Of a stretch of 6,201 nt of DNA, positions 1 to 5,831 are shown piece by piece. Where the stretch lies: assembly GCA_016928125.1 (NCBI GenBank), contig JAFGLK010000154.1, forward strand, positions 1 to 6,201, written 5' to 3'. The notes below the pieces were generated by a model, which was given only the letters and a program-made list of their open reading frames with translations, made no database searches and was not told the DNA's origin. Source of the stretch: Anaerolineae bacterium. GTDB lineage: Bacteria; Chloroflexota; Anaerolineae; UBA1429. The translations under genes and the position numbers were made by a program. The first letter of the stretch is position 1, and every line of letters starts with the position of its first letter.

Positions 1-1847
1 GCCCCGGCTCTTGCTCATCTTGGCGCCCTCAGAGATGATCGTGCCATGCAGGCGCAGCCTGGCAAACGGCTCGGGCCCCAGATCCCGCGGCAGCTGACCC
101 AAATCCTGCAGCGCCTTCCATAGGAAACGCGCGTACAGGTGGTGCATGGTTGAATGCTCCGGGCCACCAAAGTAGAGGCTGACGGGCAGCCAGTGCTCAA
201 GCCGCTCAGGCGCCCAGGGCACATCGTCCCTGTGGGCATACAGATAGCGGATGAAATACCAGGCCGAATCCAGAAAGTTGTCCGAAACGTCCGTCTCGCG
301 GCGCGCCGGTCCGCCACAATGCGGACAGCGCGTGTTCACAAACTCCGGGATCGAGGCTAACGGCGACAGCCCCGTGCCCAGCGGGCGAAAGTTGTCCGTC
401 ACGGGCAACTTCACTGGCAGGTCTGCCTCGGGCACCGGCACCTCGCCGCACACGGGACAGTAGATCATCGGGATCGGCGGCCCCCAGTAGCGCTGGCGCG
501 AGATGGTCCAGTCGTGCAGCCGATAGGAGACGGTCTGCCGCGCCTGTCCCTGGGCGGCCAGGTCGGCCACGATCATCGCTCGCGCCTCGGTGGTGCTCAG
601 CCCGTCGTAGCGCCCACTGTGGATCAGAATCCCCTCGCCCTCGTAGGCTTCGACAGGCTCAGCCCCCGTGGACTCGGCTTCGACAGGCTCAGCCGCCGAG
701 GGCAAGACAACCACCCGGACGGGCAGGCCGTGGGCCCGGGCGAAATCGAGATCGCGCTGATCGTGGGCTGGCGTGCCAAAGATGGCCCCCGTGCCGAAAT
801 CCATGAGCACATAGTCGGCTACCCACACGGGCAACTGACGACCATGCACGGGGTTCACCACCTGAGCACCCGTGTAGACGCCCGTCTTCTCGCCGCCAGC
901 CGAAAGGCGCTCCACCTCGCTGCGTTGAGCTGTACGCTTGCGATAGGCCTCCACGTCCACCTGCCGCGCCGCAGTTGTGATCTGCGTGGCCAAAGGGTGC
1001 TCGGGCGCCAGCACGAGGAACGTCGCGCCGTAGAGCGTGTCGGCCCGCGTGGTGAACACCGTGATCTTCTGATCGCTTGCGGCCAGACGAAAGTCGATCT
1101 CGGCGCCCTTCTTGCGGCCGATCCAGTTGCGCTGCAGGCTGATCGTCATGGCGGGGAAATCGGCGCCGCTGAAATCGAGCAGCCGCTCAGCATAGTCGGT
1201 GATGCGGAAAAACCACTGGGTCAGCTCGCGCTGGGTCACAGGCGTGTGACAGCGCTCGCAACGCCCCTCGATGACCTGCTCATGGGCCAGGGTGGTCAGG
1301 CAGGAGGGGCACCAGTTCACCGGGCGCGTATCCCGATAGGCCAGGCCCCCCTTGTAGAGTTGCAGGAAGATCCACTGAGTCCAGCGGTAGTAGGGGGGAT
1401 CTGACGTGTCGACCTGATGGCTCCAGTCAAAGGCCGCGCCGATGCGCTTGAGCTGCTCCTCGCGAAACCGCCGCACGTTGCGCGGCACCAGCACCGCCGG
1501 ATTCTGGCCCACCTTGAGGGCATAGTTCTCCGAGTGGATGCCAAAGGCATCGAACCCCATGGGCTGAAAGACGTCGTCGCCGCGCATGCGCCGATACCGC
1601 CCATAGGTGTCGGCCCCACCATAAGTGTAGCAGTGGCCCACATGCAGCCCCTCTGACGAGGGATAGGGGAACTCCATCAGATTGTAGAATGGCCTCGGCG
1701 CGCCATCCAGATCGACTTTGTGCAGGCCCTCTCGCTCCCAGAGGCGCTGCCACTTGGGCTCGATCCGGGCCGGGTCGTATGACTCGCTGCTTTGTGTCTC
1801 ACCGGCGATCTGCGATCGACGGCCTACCTCTGCCTCGTAAGCCCCAC
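1..1847 (-). CDS. leuS: Leucyl-tRNA synthetase, partial (C-terminus outside window), apparent frameshift at start
   Basis: Cytoplasmic class Ia synthetase that charges tRNA-Leu with leucine using ATP. One reading frame runs unbroken from the left edge through about 1860. Reading from the N-terminus it shows YDPARIEPKWQRLWE, the HIGH-type motif HVGH (1633-1644) inside EFPYPSSEGLHVGH, a Cys4 zinc site CPSC...CERC (about 1239-1317), the editing-domain threonine-rich motif TTRADTLYGATF (about 1020-1060) with HDQRD (about 750-765), a second CPVC...CPHC pair, DNFLDSAWYFIRY, and KMSKS at 7-21. About 615 residues are present of the usual 800-850; the anticodon-binding C-terminus is cut off. The family assignment is certain. 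The start is not: an excellent AAAGGAG ribosome site (1856-1862) sits 8 nt before GTG 1845-1847, but that GTG is one base out of frame and meets TAG at 1824-1826. One extra G in the GGGG tract 1842-1845 would join it to leuS. The only other in-frame start near the coding region, TTG 1906-1908, has no ribosome site. The editing domain also contains a repeat-derived insertion. Confidence 0.95.
646..705. repeat. Two tandem 30-bp repeat units inside the leuS editing domain
   Basis: The 19-bp core GGCTTCGACAGGCTCAGCC occurs at 646-664 and again, identically, at 676-694; the full 30-bp units (646-675, 676-705) match at about 25 of 30 positions. The period is a multiple of three, so leuS stays open and gains AEPVEA twice, ten residues apart, between VRVVVLPS and YEGEGILIHSG. 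I recognise the TTCGACAGGCTCAG core as resembling a short interspersed repeat common in many GC-rich bacterial genomes, where it often yields spurious LSLSKP-type reading frames on the other strand. That match is from memory, not from a search. The core also contains the palindrome GGCTCAGCC. Confidence 0.8.
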
Positions 1848-1855
1848 GTGTGTGT

Positions 1856-1862
1856 CTCCTTT
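1856..1862 (-). promoter_or_regulatory. Ribosome binding site upstream of leuS
   Basis: AAAGGAG on the minus strand lies 8 nt upstream of GTG 1845-1847. It is the only strong Shine-Dalgarno sequence close to the leuS N-terminus. It therefore marks the intended start, although that GTG is one base out of frame with the rest of leuS in this assembly. Confidence 0.7.
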
Positions 1863-1922
1863 CCTTTGTACGCGGCCCCTCAGTCAGACGCCATGGAGCG
1901 TTGGCCAACTGAGGGATAAACG

Positions 1923-1949
1923 AAAAGAGGGCCTCCTGGGAGACCCTCT
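1923..1949 (-). terminator. Intrinsic terminator in the leuS leader (likely attenuator)
   Basis: On the minus strand AGAGGGTCTC-CCAG-GAGGCCCTCT forms a 10-bp stem (nine Watson-Crick pairs and one G-U) with a 4-nt loop, then a run of four T counting the last stem base. It lies about 75 nt before the leuS start and downstream of the only good promoter for leuS. Transcripts entering leuS must pass through it, so conditional termination is the natural reading. It could also end transcripts coming from the gene at 2271-3278, or end a stand-alone small RNA. Confidence 0.75.
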
Positions 1950-2056
1950 CAAACCCACTGTAGCGATCCAAGCGCGTCTAGCGCCGATGCCCTCCCAGGC
2001 GGTAGCTGCCCCTCGCAAGGAGGAGCTCCGCAAGTAGAAGAGCTAGGCTCGAGCAC
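1949..2056 (-). CDS. Possible leader peptide with leucine codons (weak)
   Basis: A 35-codon frame starts at GTG 2054-2056 and stops at TGA 1949-1951, exactly where the terminator stem begins. It has leucines at residues 2, 18, 26, 29 and 32; the last three fall within seven codons near the end (ALDALGSLQWV). A leucine-rich leader peptide would fit control of leuS. Against it, no Shine-Dalgarno precedes the GTG, the leucine content is not extreme, and a ribosome at the stop would cover the terminator rather than free it. It may be a chance frame in GC-rich DNA. Confidence 0.15.
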   Translation of the reverse strand: MLEPSSSTCGAPPCEGQLPPGRASALDALGSLQWV

Positions 2057-2062
2057 TGCGCG

Positions 2063-2109
2063 ATCATAGCATGTCGTCTCTTTCGCTTGATTGCCCCTAT
2101 CATAGCATG
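2063..2109. repeat. Direct repeat CATGCTATGAT around the leuS promoter
   Basis: The 11-mer CATGCTATGAT (minus strand) occurs at 2099-2109 and 2063-2073, 36 bp apart. The first copy contains the -10 box of the leuS promoter. The second copy would supply another TATGAT at 2063-2068, but its -35 position reads ATCAAG, a poor match. It may be a second weak promoter or a paired protein-binding site. Confidence 0.5.
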
Positions 2110-2127
2110 GATTGAGTCATTTGGCAA
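2099..2127 (-). promoter_or_regulatory. Sigma70-type promoter for the leuS leader
   Basis: The minus strand shows TTGCCA (-35, 2122-2127), a 17-bp spacer and TATGAT (-10, 2099-2104). The predicted transcription start is near 2092. It points at leuS, lies beyond the stop of the gene at 2271-3278, and is the best promoter match in this intergenic region. Confidence 0.7.
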
Positions 2128-2270
2128 GCGCCAGCGCGACGTTTCTTTCTCAGGCCTTGGCGTCTATCCGCTTCACTCGGCCTTGCGTGAGGTGTGCGTC
2201 TTTAGGATAGCCGAGGGCCTGGGTTGGCCCCCTGGCGAGCGACCATGATACCTCCGCCGTGGCGCGATCC
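2128..2270. other. Intergenic 3' region with no recognised gene
   Basis: This stretch follows the stop of the minus-strand gene at 2271. It contains one small inverted repeat, GGGCC (2215-2219) with GGCCC (2226-2230) and a 6-nt loop, without a T tract on either strand, so it is at best a weak 3' end. Two direct copies of GGCCTTG are also present (2154-2160 and 2179-2185). No RNA gene or coding frame could be supported. Confidence 0.4.
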
Positions 2271-3278
2271 TCAGCCCGACATCAGACGCTGGATGTGCCA
2301 CACGCGAAAGCTGGATTCGATCTCGCGCCAGCCGCGTCTGCGCCGATCCTCGCCCAGCCCCATGTGTGCGCCGCCGTAGATATGGTACGCGTCGCGCTGC
2401 TCCCCGAGGTGCTCGCTGGGCAGGATGTAGGTGCCTCGCTCGGTGCGATAGCCCTCCAGCTCGGCCAAGGCCCGCCGAAACCAGGGCTGATCTCGGGCCG
2501 CCGCAAAGCGGGCCAAGAGCGTCATAAAGAGCACCAGGCGGTTCCGATTGAGGCAGGCCAGAAACACTCGCCCGGCGGCGTAGCACCGATGGCGCTGCCT
2601 ATCCCACTCGTAGCCGCCTGGAGTGTCCTGGAACCGGGGATCGCTCAGGTAGGTCACCACCTCAGCGATCCGGGTCCGTTGGGTCTGGTCCTCGCACGGC
2701 CAGTGCGCCATGGCGTAGAGGTCATAGCAGGTGGGCAGCCTCCATGGGCCCTCGGTGTACTCGAGCTTGTAGATCGGTTTGCCGCGCCAGGCCTTGGGCA
2801 CCTGGGCCGCAACCTCGGGTGGCGCATACAGATCATAGTCGCGGCGCAACGCGGTGCGGTAGAGCGTCTCAAGGCGCTCCAGCCACCAGCTGCGCACCGC
2901 TGGATGGTCGTCATAGCCCGCCGCGATCAGAAAAGGCGCTACGACTATCGAGCCCCAGGACGGCTCGTAGCGCCCCACCCGCTGAGCGTAGGGCAGCATC
3001 TTCGCGTCCAGGGCCGGCTCGCCCGCCCGCAAGCCGTACTCGACCAGCTTGGCCATGGGGTTCTCGGCGCAAGTGTCTTTGCTGCCATGGACCTGCCCGC
3101 CGCCCAGGTTGGCGAGCCAGCGCTGTACCTCATCCGTGGCCAACACCTGCGCATACAGTGCGCGCTGGTCGGCATCACCCAGCGCATAGTCCAGGTCGCG
3201 CACCATCCGCCAACGCACGATCGGTCCCGCGTTCGCATAGAGCCATTCCAGGTTCGCCTGAGAGGGTAGCTCTGCCAT
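2271..3278 (-). CDS. Uncharacterised protein, probable alpha/alpha-toroid (prenyltransferase/squalene-cyclase-like fold)
   Basis: This 335-residue protein has no name I can give with confidence. It is rich in Trp, Tyr, Arg and Leu and appears almost wholly helical. Helix-pair units resemble those of terpenoid-cyclase-like toroids: WLYANAGPIVRWRMVRDL (12-29), then VQRWLANLGGGQVHGSKDT (51-69) leading to AKLVEYGLRAGEP (76-88), PWRLPTCYDLYAMAHWP (178-194), and PGGYEWDRQRHRCYAAGRVF (220-239). The C-terminus ESSFRVWHIQRLMSG (321-335) looks conserved-type but is not a motif I can name. No signal peptide or membrane segment is seen, so it is probably cytoplasmic. ATG 3276-3278 is supported by TGAGGAGG four bases upstream and by a promoter. 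It is divergent from the sugar operon, which hints at shared control only. An equally long frame on the opposite strand was judged a shadow. Confidence 0.8.
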   Translation of the reverse strand: MAELPSQANLEWLYANAGPIVRWRMVRDLDYALGDADQRALYAQVLATDEVQRWLANLGGGQVHGSKDTCAENPMAKLVEYGLRAGEPALDAKMLPYAQRVGRYEPSWGSIVVAPFLIAAGYDDHPAVRSWWLERLETLYRTALRRDYDLYAPPEVAAQVPKAWRGKPIYKLEYTEGPWRLPTCYDLYAMAHWPCEDQTQRTRIAEVVTYLSDPRFQDTPGGYEWDRQRHRCYAAGRVFLACLNRNRLVLFMTLLARFAAARDQPWFRRALAELEGYRTERGTYILPSEHLGEQRDAYHIYGGAHMGLGEDRRRRGWREIESSFRVWHIQRLMSG

Positions 3279-3345
3279 AGCACCTCCTCACATACCCAAG
3301 GAGCGCCTCTCCCCCTACTCCGAGATCGACGCTGGTGTAAGGGCG

Positions 3346-3374
3346 AGTCTACCGAGGGACGGCCCAAGCGTCAA
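3346..3374 (-). promoter_or_regulatory. Promoter for the toroid-like gene
   Basis: The minus strand reads TTGACG (-35, 3369-3374), a 17-bp spacer and TAGACT (-10, 3346-3351). This gives a leader of about 60 nt before ATG 3276-3278. The -35 matches the sigma70 consensus at five of six positions and the -10 at four of six. Confidence 0.6.
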
Positions 3375-3380
3375 AGGGCC
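3361..3380. promoter_or_regulatory. Inverted repeat around the -35 box, possible operator
   Basis: GGCCC (3361-3365) and GGGCC (3376-3380) are inverted 5-bp arms 10 bp apart. The -35 hexamer of the minus-strand promoter lies between them. A repressor binding here would block that promoter. The arms are short and GC-only, so chance is possible. Confidence 0.25.
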
Positions 3381-3410
3381 TCACCCTCCGATACGCCTCC
3401 TTGGCTTCCG

Positions 3411-3420
3411 TGGCGCGCCA
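3411..3420. promoter_or_regulatory. Perfect 10-bp palindrome in the divergent intergenic region
   Basis: TGGCGCGCCA is a perfect palindrome between the two divergent promoters, upstream of both -35 boxes. It could be a regulator site for one or both directions. Its core GGCGCGCC also occurs inside leuS near 1698, so it may only reflect base composition. Confidence 0.2.
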
Positions 3421-3441
3421 GCCGAGGACGGCTTGCCCTCG

Positions 3442-3470
3442 TTGCAAGCAGGACGCGGTTTGTCCATAAT
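3442..3470 (+). promoter_or_regulatory. Promoter for the sugar operon
   Basis: TTGCAA (-35, 3442-3447), a 17-bp spacer and CATAAT (-10, 3465-3470) place transcription start near 3477, about 38 nt before ATG 3515. The spacer contains a small inverted repeat, GGAC (3451-3454) with GTCC (3462-3465), a possible but weak operator half-site pair. Confidence 0.65.
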
Positions 3471-3514
3471 AGCCCCAGTATCCGCTCCATAGTATAGCGT
3501 GGAAGGAGCCCGAG

Positions 3515-4765
3515 ATGAGTCAAGCACGCCTGCACCCGTTGGACGGCGTCCAGCGGCAAAAGATCCGCATCACCGACCTGGAGGTAATCCCGCTTTCGTA
3601 CCGACTCAAGCGCGACGAACAATGGCCCGATGGCGACCAGCATTTCATCATCTGGCAGACCACGACCGTATTGGTCAAGCTGCACACCGATGCGGGCCTG
3701 GTGGGCATCGGCGGGGCCAGTCGCTACAGCGGCCCCGAGCAGATGAAGGCCTACGCGGAGCGCCATATCAAGCCGTTCCTCATCGGCAAGAACCCGTTCG
3801 ATGTCGAGTTCCTGGCCGCCGGCAAGTGCGCCCACGGCGCGCGCGATATCTGGGCCGGAGTGGATGTGGCTATGTGGGACCTCGTCGGACAGGCGCTGGG
3901 AGAGCCGATCTACAAGCTGCTGGCCATCGATTGCGAGCCCGAGACCCACCTGCGCGTGTATGCCAGCGGCGGTGAGTACAGCTGGAAGCCAGGCACGCGC
4001 TTCGACGGCCCCGACAGCCTGATCGAGAAGGCCCGGCACCACAAGGCCAACGGCTACACGGCCTTCAAGTTCCGCCCAGGGGCGGGGTTCGGCATGCTGG
4101 GCATCACCATGGAGCAGTACAAGCCCTACCTCTATCGCCTGCGGGAGGCGGTGGGCCCCGATTTCGACCTGATCCAGGAGTCGAACTGCCGCTGGTCGCT
4201 AGAGCAGTGCCTGGAGATCGCGCCGGTGCTCGAGGAGCTGGGCTTTATCTGGTGGGAGGAGCCCACCCGAAAGTGGGACGAGGATTCGATCGACAAGTAT
4301 CTGCAGATCAAGGCCGCCCTCAAGACGGTCAAGGTCTCGGGTGGCGAGGGCTCCCCTAACCGCGGCGCCCTGGCCGACTGGGTCGATCGCGGGGCGTACG
4401 ACATCGTCCAGCAGGGCTCTGACGACGCTGGCCTGACCGAGGCCTGGTACATGGCGCGCATGGCCCACGAGCGGGGCGTCATCTGCTGCCCGCATAACTG
4501 GCAAGGCGGCCTGGTGACCATCGCCAACGCCCACCTCATGGCGGCCATTCCGAACCGCCTGTTGCTCGAGTCGAACATGACGGCCAATACGCTGAAAGAG
4601 GGCCTGTTCAAAGAGCGCTTGGCGGTGCAGGATGGCCATCTGGACGTGCCCGACAAGCCTGGGCTGGGCGTCGAGCTGCACGACGATCTGGAGGAGCGCT
4701 TCCCATATCTGCCCGGCCGCTGGAGCGTGTCCGAGGAGGAGGCCGACCGCCTGGCCGCCGATTAG
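3515..4765 (+). CDS. Enolase-superfamily enzyme (mandelate racemase/muconate lactonizing type), putative acid-sugar dehydratase
   Basis: This 416-residue enzyme has the two-part enolase-superfamily layout: an N-terminal capping domain (about 18-140, with HGARDIWAGVDVAMWDLVGQ at 107-126) and a TIM-barrel domain. The family abstracts a proton alpha to a carboxylate using Mg2+; members of this type are mostly dehydratases or racemases of acid sugars. Visible active-site elements are K185-F-R187 (KxK-type motif), E222-S-N224, E248 in WWEEP, E278 in SGGE, H327 in CPHNW and E352. By spacing against mandelate racemase, E222 replaces the first Asp metal ligand, R187 the second Lys, and Q300 the Asp of the His-Asp dyad; Q300 and H327 are 27 residues apart, as in the reference pair. 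The altered set makes the substrate and chemistry uncertain. ATG 3515 follows GGAAGGAG with a 6-nt spacer. It is first in the operon, 41 nt before the oxidoreductase. The family is secure; the dehydratase role is inference. Confidence 0.9.
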   Translation: MSQARLHPLDGVQRQKIRITDLEVIPLSYRLKRDEQWPDGDQHFIIWQTTTVLVKLHTDAGLVGIGGASRYSGPEQMKAYAERHIKPFLIGKNPFDVEFLAAGKCAHGARDIWAGVDVAMWDLVGQALGEPIYKLLAIDCEPETHLRVYASGGEYSWKPGTRFDGPDSLIEKARHHKANGYTAFKFRPGAGFGMLGITMEQYKPYLYRLREAVGPDFDLIQESNCRWSLEQCLEIAPVLEELGFIWWEEPTRKWDEDSIDKYLQIKAALKTVKVSGGEGSPNRGALADWVDRGAYDIVQQGSDDAGLTEAWYMARMAHERGVICCPHNWQGGLVTIANAHLMAAIPNRLLLESNMTANTLKEGLFKERLAVQDGHLDVPDKPGLGVELHDDLEERFPYLPGRWSVSEEEADRLAAD

Positions 4766-4777
4766 CGGGGGGCCCGC
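4765..4777 (+). other. Small GC hairpin between the first two operon genes
   Basis: GCGGG-GGG-CCCGC forms a 5-bp stem with a 3-nt loop directly after the stop codon. No T tract follows, so it should not terminate transcription. It might stabilise or mark processing of the message, or be incidental in a G-rich spacer. Confidence 0.25.
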
Positions 4778-4806
4778 GCCCAGCGGATGACGAGGGGGAG
4801 GTCGAC

Positions 4807-5817
4807 ATGGAGAAACTGCGCATCGGGGTGGTGGGATTGCGCTTTGGGCGCAACATCGCCCATACGCTCTTTGATATGCCCGAGGTGGAGCTGGCGGCCG
4901 TAGCTGACCGCCATCCACGCCTGCCGGAGGGGCTGGAGCCCTATGCAGCTAGCTTGGGCGCCAGGGCTTACACCGATGGGGTGGAAATGATGCGCGCGGA
5001 GGCGCTCGACGGGATCTGCATCTGCACCTCGCCCGGCGCCAGAGAGCCTCTGGTGGCACACGCCGCCACGGCGGGCATCCCCATGTTCGTGGAAAAGCCG
5101 TGGGCTCCCAACCCCCAACAGGCCCAGCATCTGGCCAGCCTGTGCAGGGAACACGACGCCAAGGTGATGGTGGGGTTCAGCTTTCGCTTCCTGCCGGCCA
5201 TCATCAAGCTGCGCGAGCTGATGCACGGCGAGTTGGGGCGAGGCTGGATGCTCAACGGTGACTATACGTTTCAGTATCAGCCAGCTGTTGGAAGCTGGCT
5301 GTGGGATCCGCGCAATGGCGGCGGCCTGATCAACGAAAACTCGTGCCACCTCTTTGACGCCGTCTGCTATCTGATGGGCCGGCCCGTGTCTGTGATGGCC
5401 GATGCGGGCATCTATATGGGCAACCCCTCGGAGGATGCGGCCACGGTGCTGCTGCACTTTGAGGGCGGCGGGATGGCGGCCCTGACGATAGGCGGCATCG
5501 CCAGCGGCGCCGACATAGCTTTTCCGCGCATTGACGTGATCACAGAGCATGGGCAGGCGCATCTTGAGGGCCGGCACCACATCTGGGAGCACCTGACCTG
5601 GTCCACGCGTGAGGGTCCCGAGCTGCATACGCTCAAGACCCAGCCGGAGGCGTTAGGCCGGATGCGCTACGAGCCGGCGTTGCGTCACTTTGTCGAGTGC
5701 ATCAGGACGGGAAGCAAGCCGTCGGCGTCTATAGAGGATGGCCTCATGAGTGTGGCGGTGGCCGCGGGCGTCTATGAGGCCGCGCGCACGGGGCAGAAGG
5801 TGGCCCTGAGATGGTAG
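4807..5817 (+). CDS. Gfo/Idh/MocA family NAD(P)-dependent oxidoreductase
   Basis: This is a 336-residue cytoplasmic oxidoreductase, normal length for a family that oxidises or reduces sugars, inositols and related polyols. The N-terminal Rossmann fold opens with RIGVVGLRFGRN (5-16). DGICICTSPGAREPLV (68-83) and FVEKPWAPN (94-102) follow, with the catalytic Lys of the EKP motif at 97. The C-terminal domain has GGGLINENSCHLFD (171-184), holding the conserved His181 and Asp184. Position 177, usually Asp in GGGxxxDxxxH, is Glu here. ATG 4807 follows GGGGGAGGT with a 4-nt spacer. It lies 41 nt after the enolase-superfamily gene and 14 nt before the isomerase gene, so co-transcription is likely. 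The family is secure; the substrate is unknown and is probably a product or precursor of its neighbours' reactions. Confidence 0.92.
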   Translation: MEKLRIGVVGLRFGRNIAHTLFDMPEVELAAVADRHPRLPEGLEPYAASLGARAYTDGVEMMRAEALDGICICTSPGAREPLVAHAATAGIPMFVEKPWAPNPQQAQHLASLCREHDAKVMVGFSFRFLPAIIKLRELMHGELGRGWMLNGDYTFQYQPAVGSWLWDPRNGGGLINENSCHLFDAVCYLMGRPVSVMADAGIYMGNPSEDAATVLLHFEGGGMAALTIGGIASGADIAFPRIDVITEHGQAHLEGRHHIWEHLTWSTREGPELHTLKTQPEALGRMRYEPALRHFVECIRTGSKPSASIEDGLMSVAVAAGVYEAARTGQKVALRW

Positions 5818-5831
5818 GGGGAGGGACAAAG

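Larger units (their letters stand above)
1923..2092 (-). ncRNA. Candidate leuS leader RNA / attenuator (or independent small RNA)
   Basis: About 170 nt lie between a near-consensus promoter and a strong terminator, with no convincing coding gene. Mutually exclusive pairings are visible on the minus strand. CCTGGGAG at 1992-1999 is perfectly complementary to CTCCCAGG at 1935-1942 (9 bp with a flanking G-U), which is the top of the terminator stem, so pairing would act as an antiterminator. Upstream, CCTCCT in the stretch around 2019-2025 can in turn pair with GGGAGG (1991-1996), giving an anti-antiterminator. I looked for a T-box, the usual element before synthetase genes: GGGGCAGCTACCGCC around 2000-2014 is reminiscent, but the UGGN element (UGGU for tRNA-Leu) is missing. 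The mechanism, ligand and separate existence of this RNA are inference. Confidence 0.4.

Noticed and set aside
514..1404. 296-residue open frame on the plus strand
   Set aside because: It lies opposite the well-supported LeuRS frame, has a low-complexity composition typical of antisense reading in GC-rich DNA, and shows no family resemblance.
1985..2015. T-box-like sequence GGGGCAGCTACCGCC in the leuS leader
   Set aside because: ACCGC and the preceding G run resemble the T-box core, but the UGGN element that pairs with the tRNA acceptor end is missing (UGGU expected for tRNA-Leu), and no clear specifier-loop arrangement was found. Kept only as a possibility to test.
2063..2109. Three-codon frames ATG CTA TGA (Met-Leu-stop), twice, within the direct repeat
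   Set aside because: The upstream copy lies inside the -10 box and is not transcribed; the other has only a weak purine stretch upstream. Most likely coincidence of the repeat sequence.
2214..2231. GGGCC/GGCCC hairpin as a terminator for the 2271-3278 gene
   Set aside because: Only a 5-bp stem and no T tract on either strand.
2259..3269. 336-residue open frame on the plus strand, as long as the gene on the other strand
   Set aside because: The minus-strand frame has a ribosome site, a promoter with 17-bp spacing and a globular Trp/Tyr-rich composition. The plus frame is Val/Ala/Leu/Gln-rich in a mirror pattern and lacks a clear ribosome site.
3371..4042. 223-residue minus-strand frame
   Set aside because: It runs opposite the enolase-superfamily gene and across its promoter; no recognisable protein.
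4762..5628. 288-residue minus-strand frame
   Set aside because: It is opposite the Gfo/Idh/MocA gene, whose motifs are unmistakable; shadow frame.
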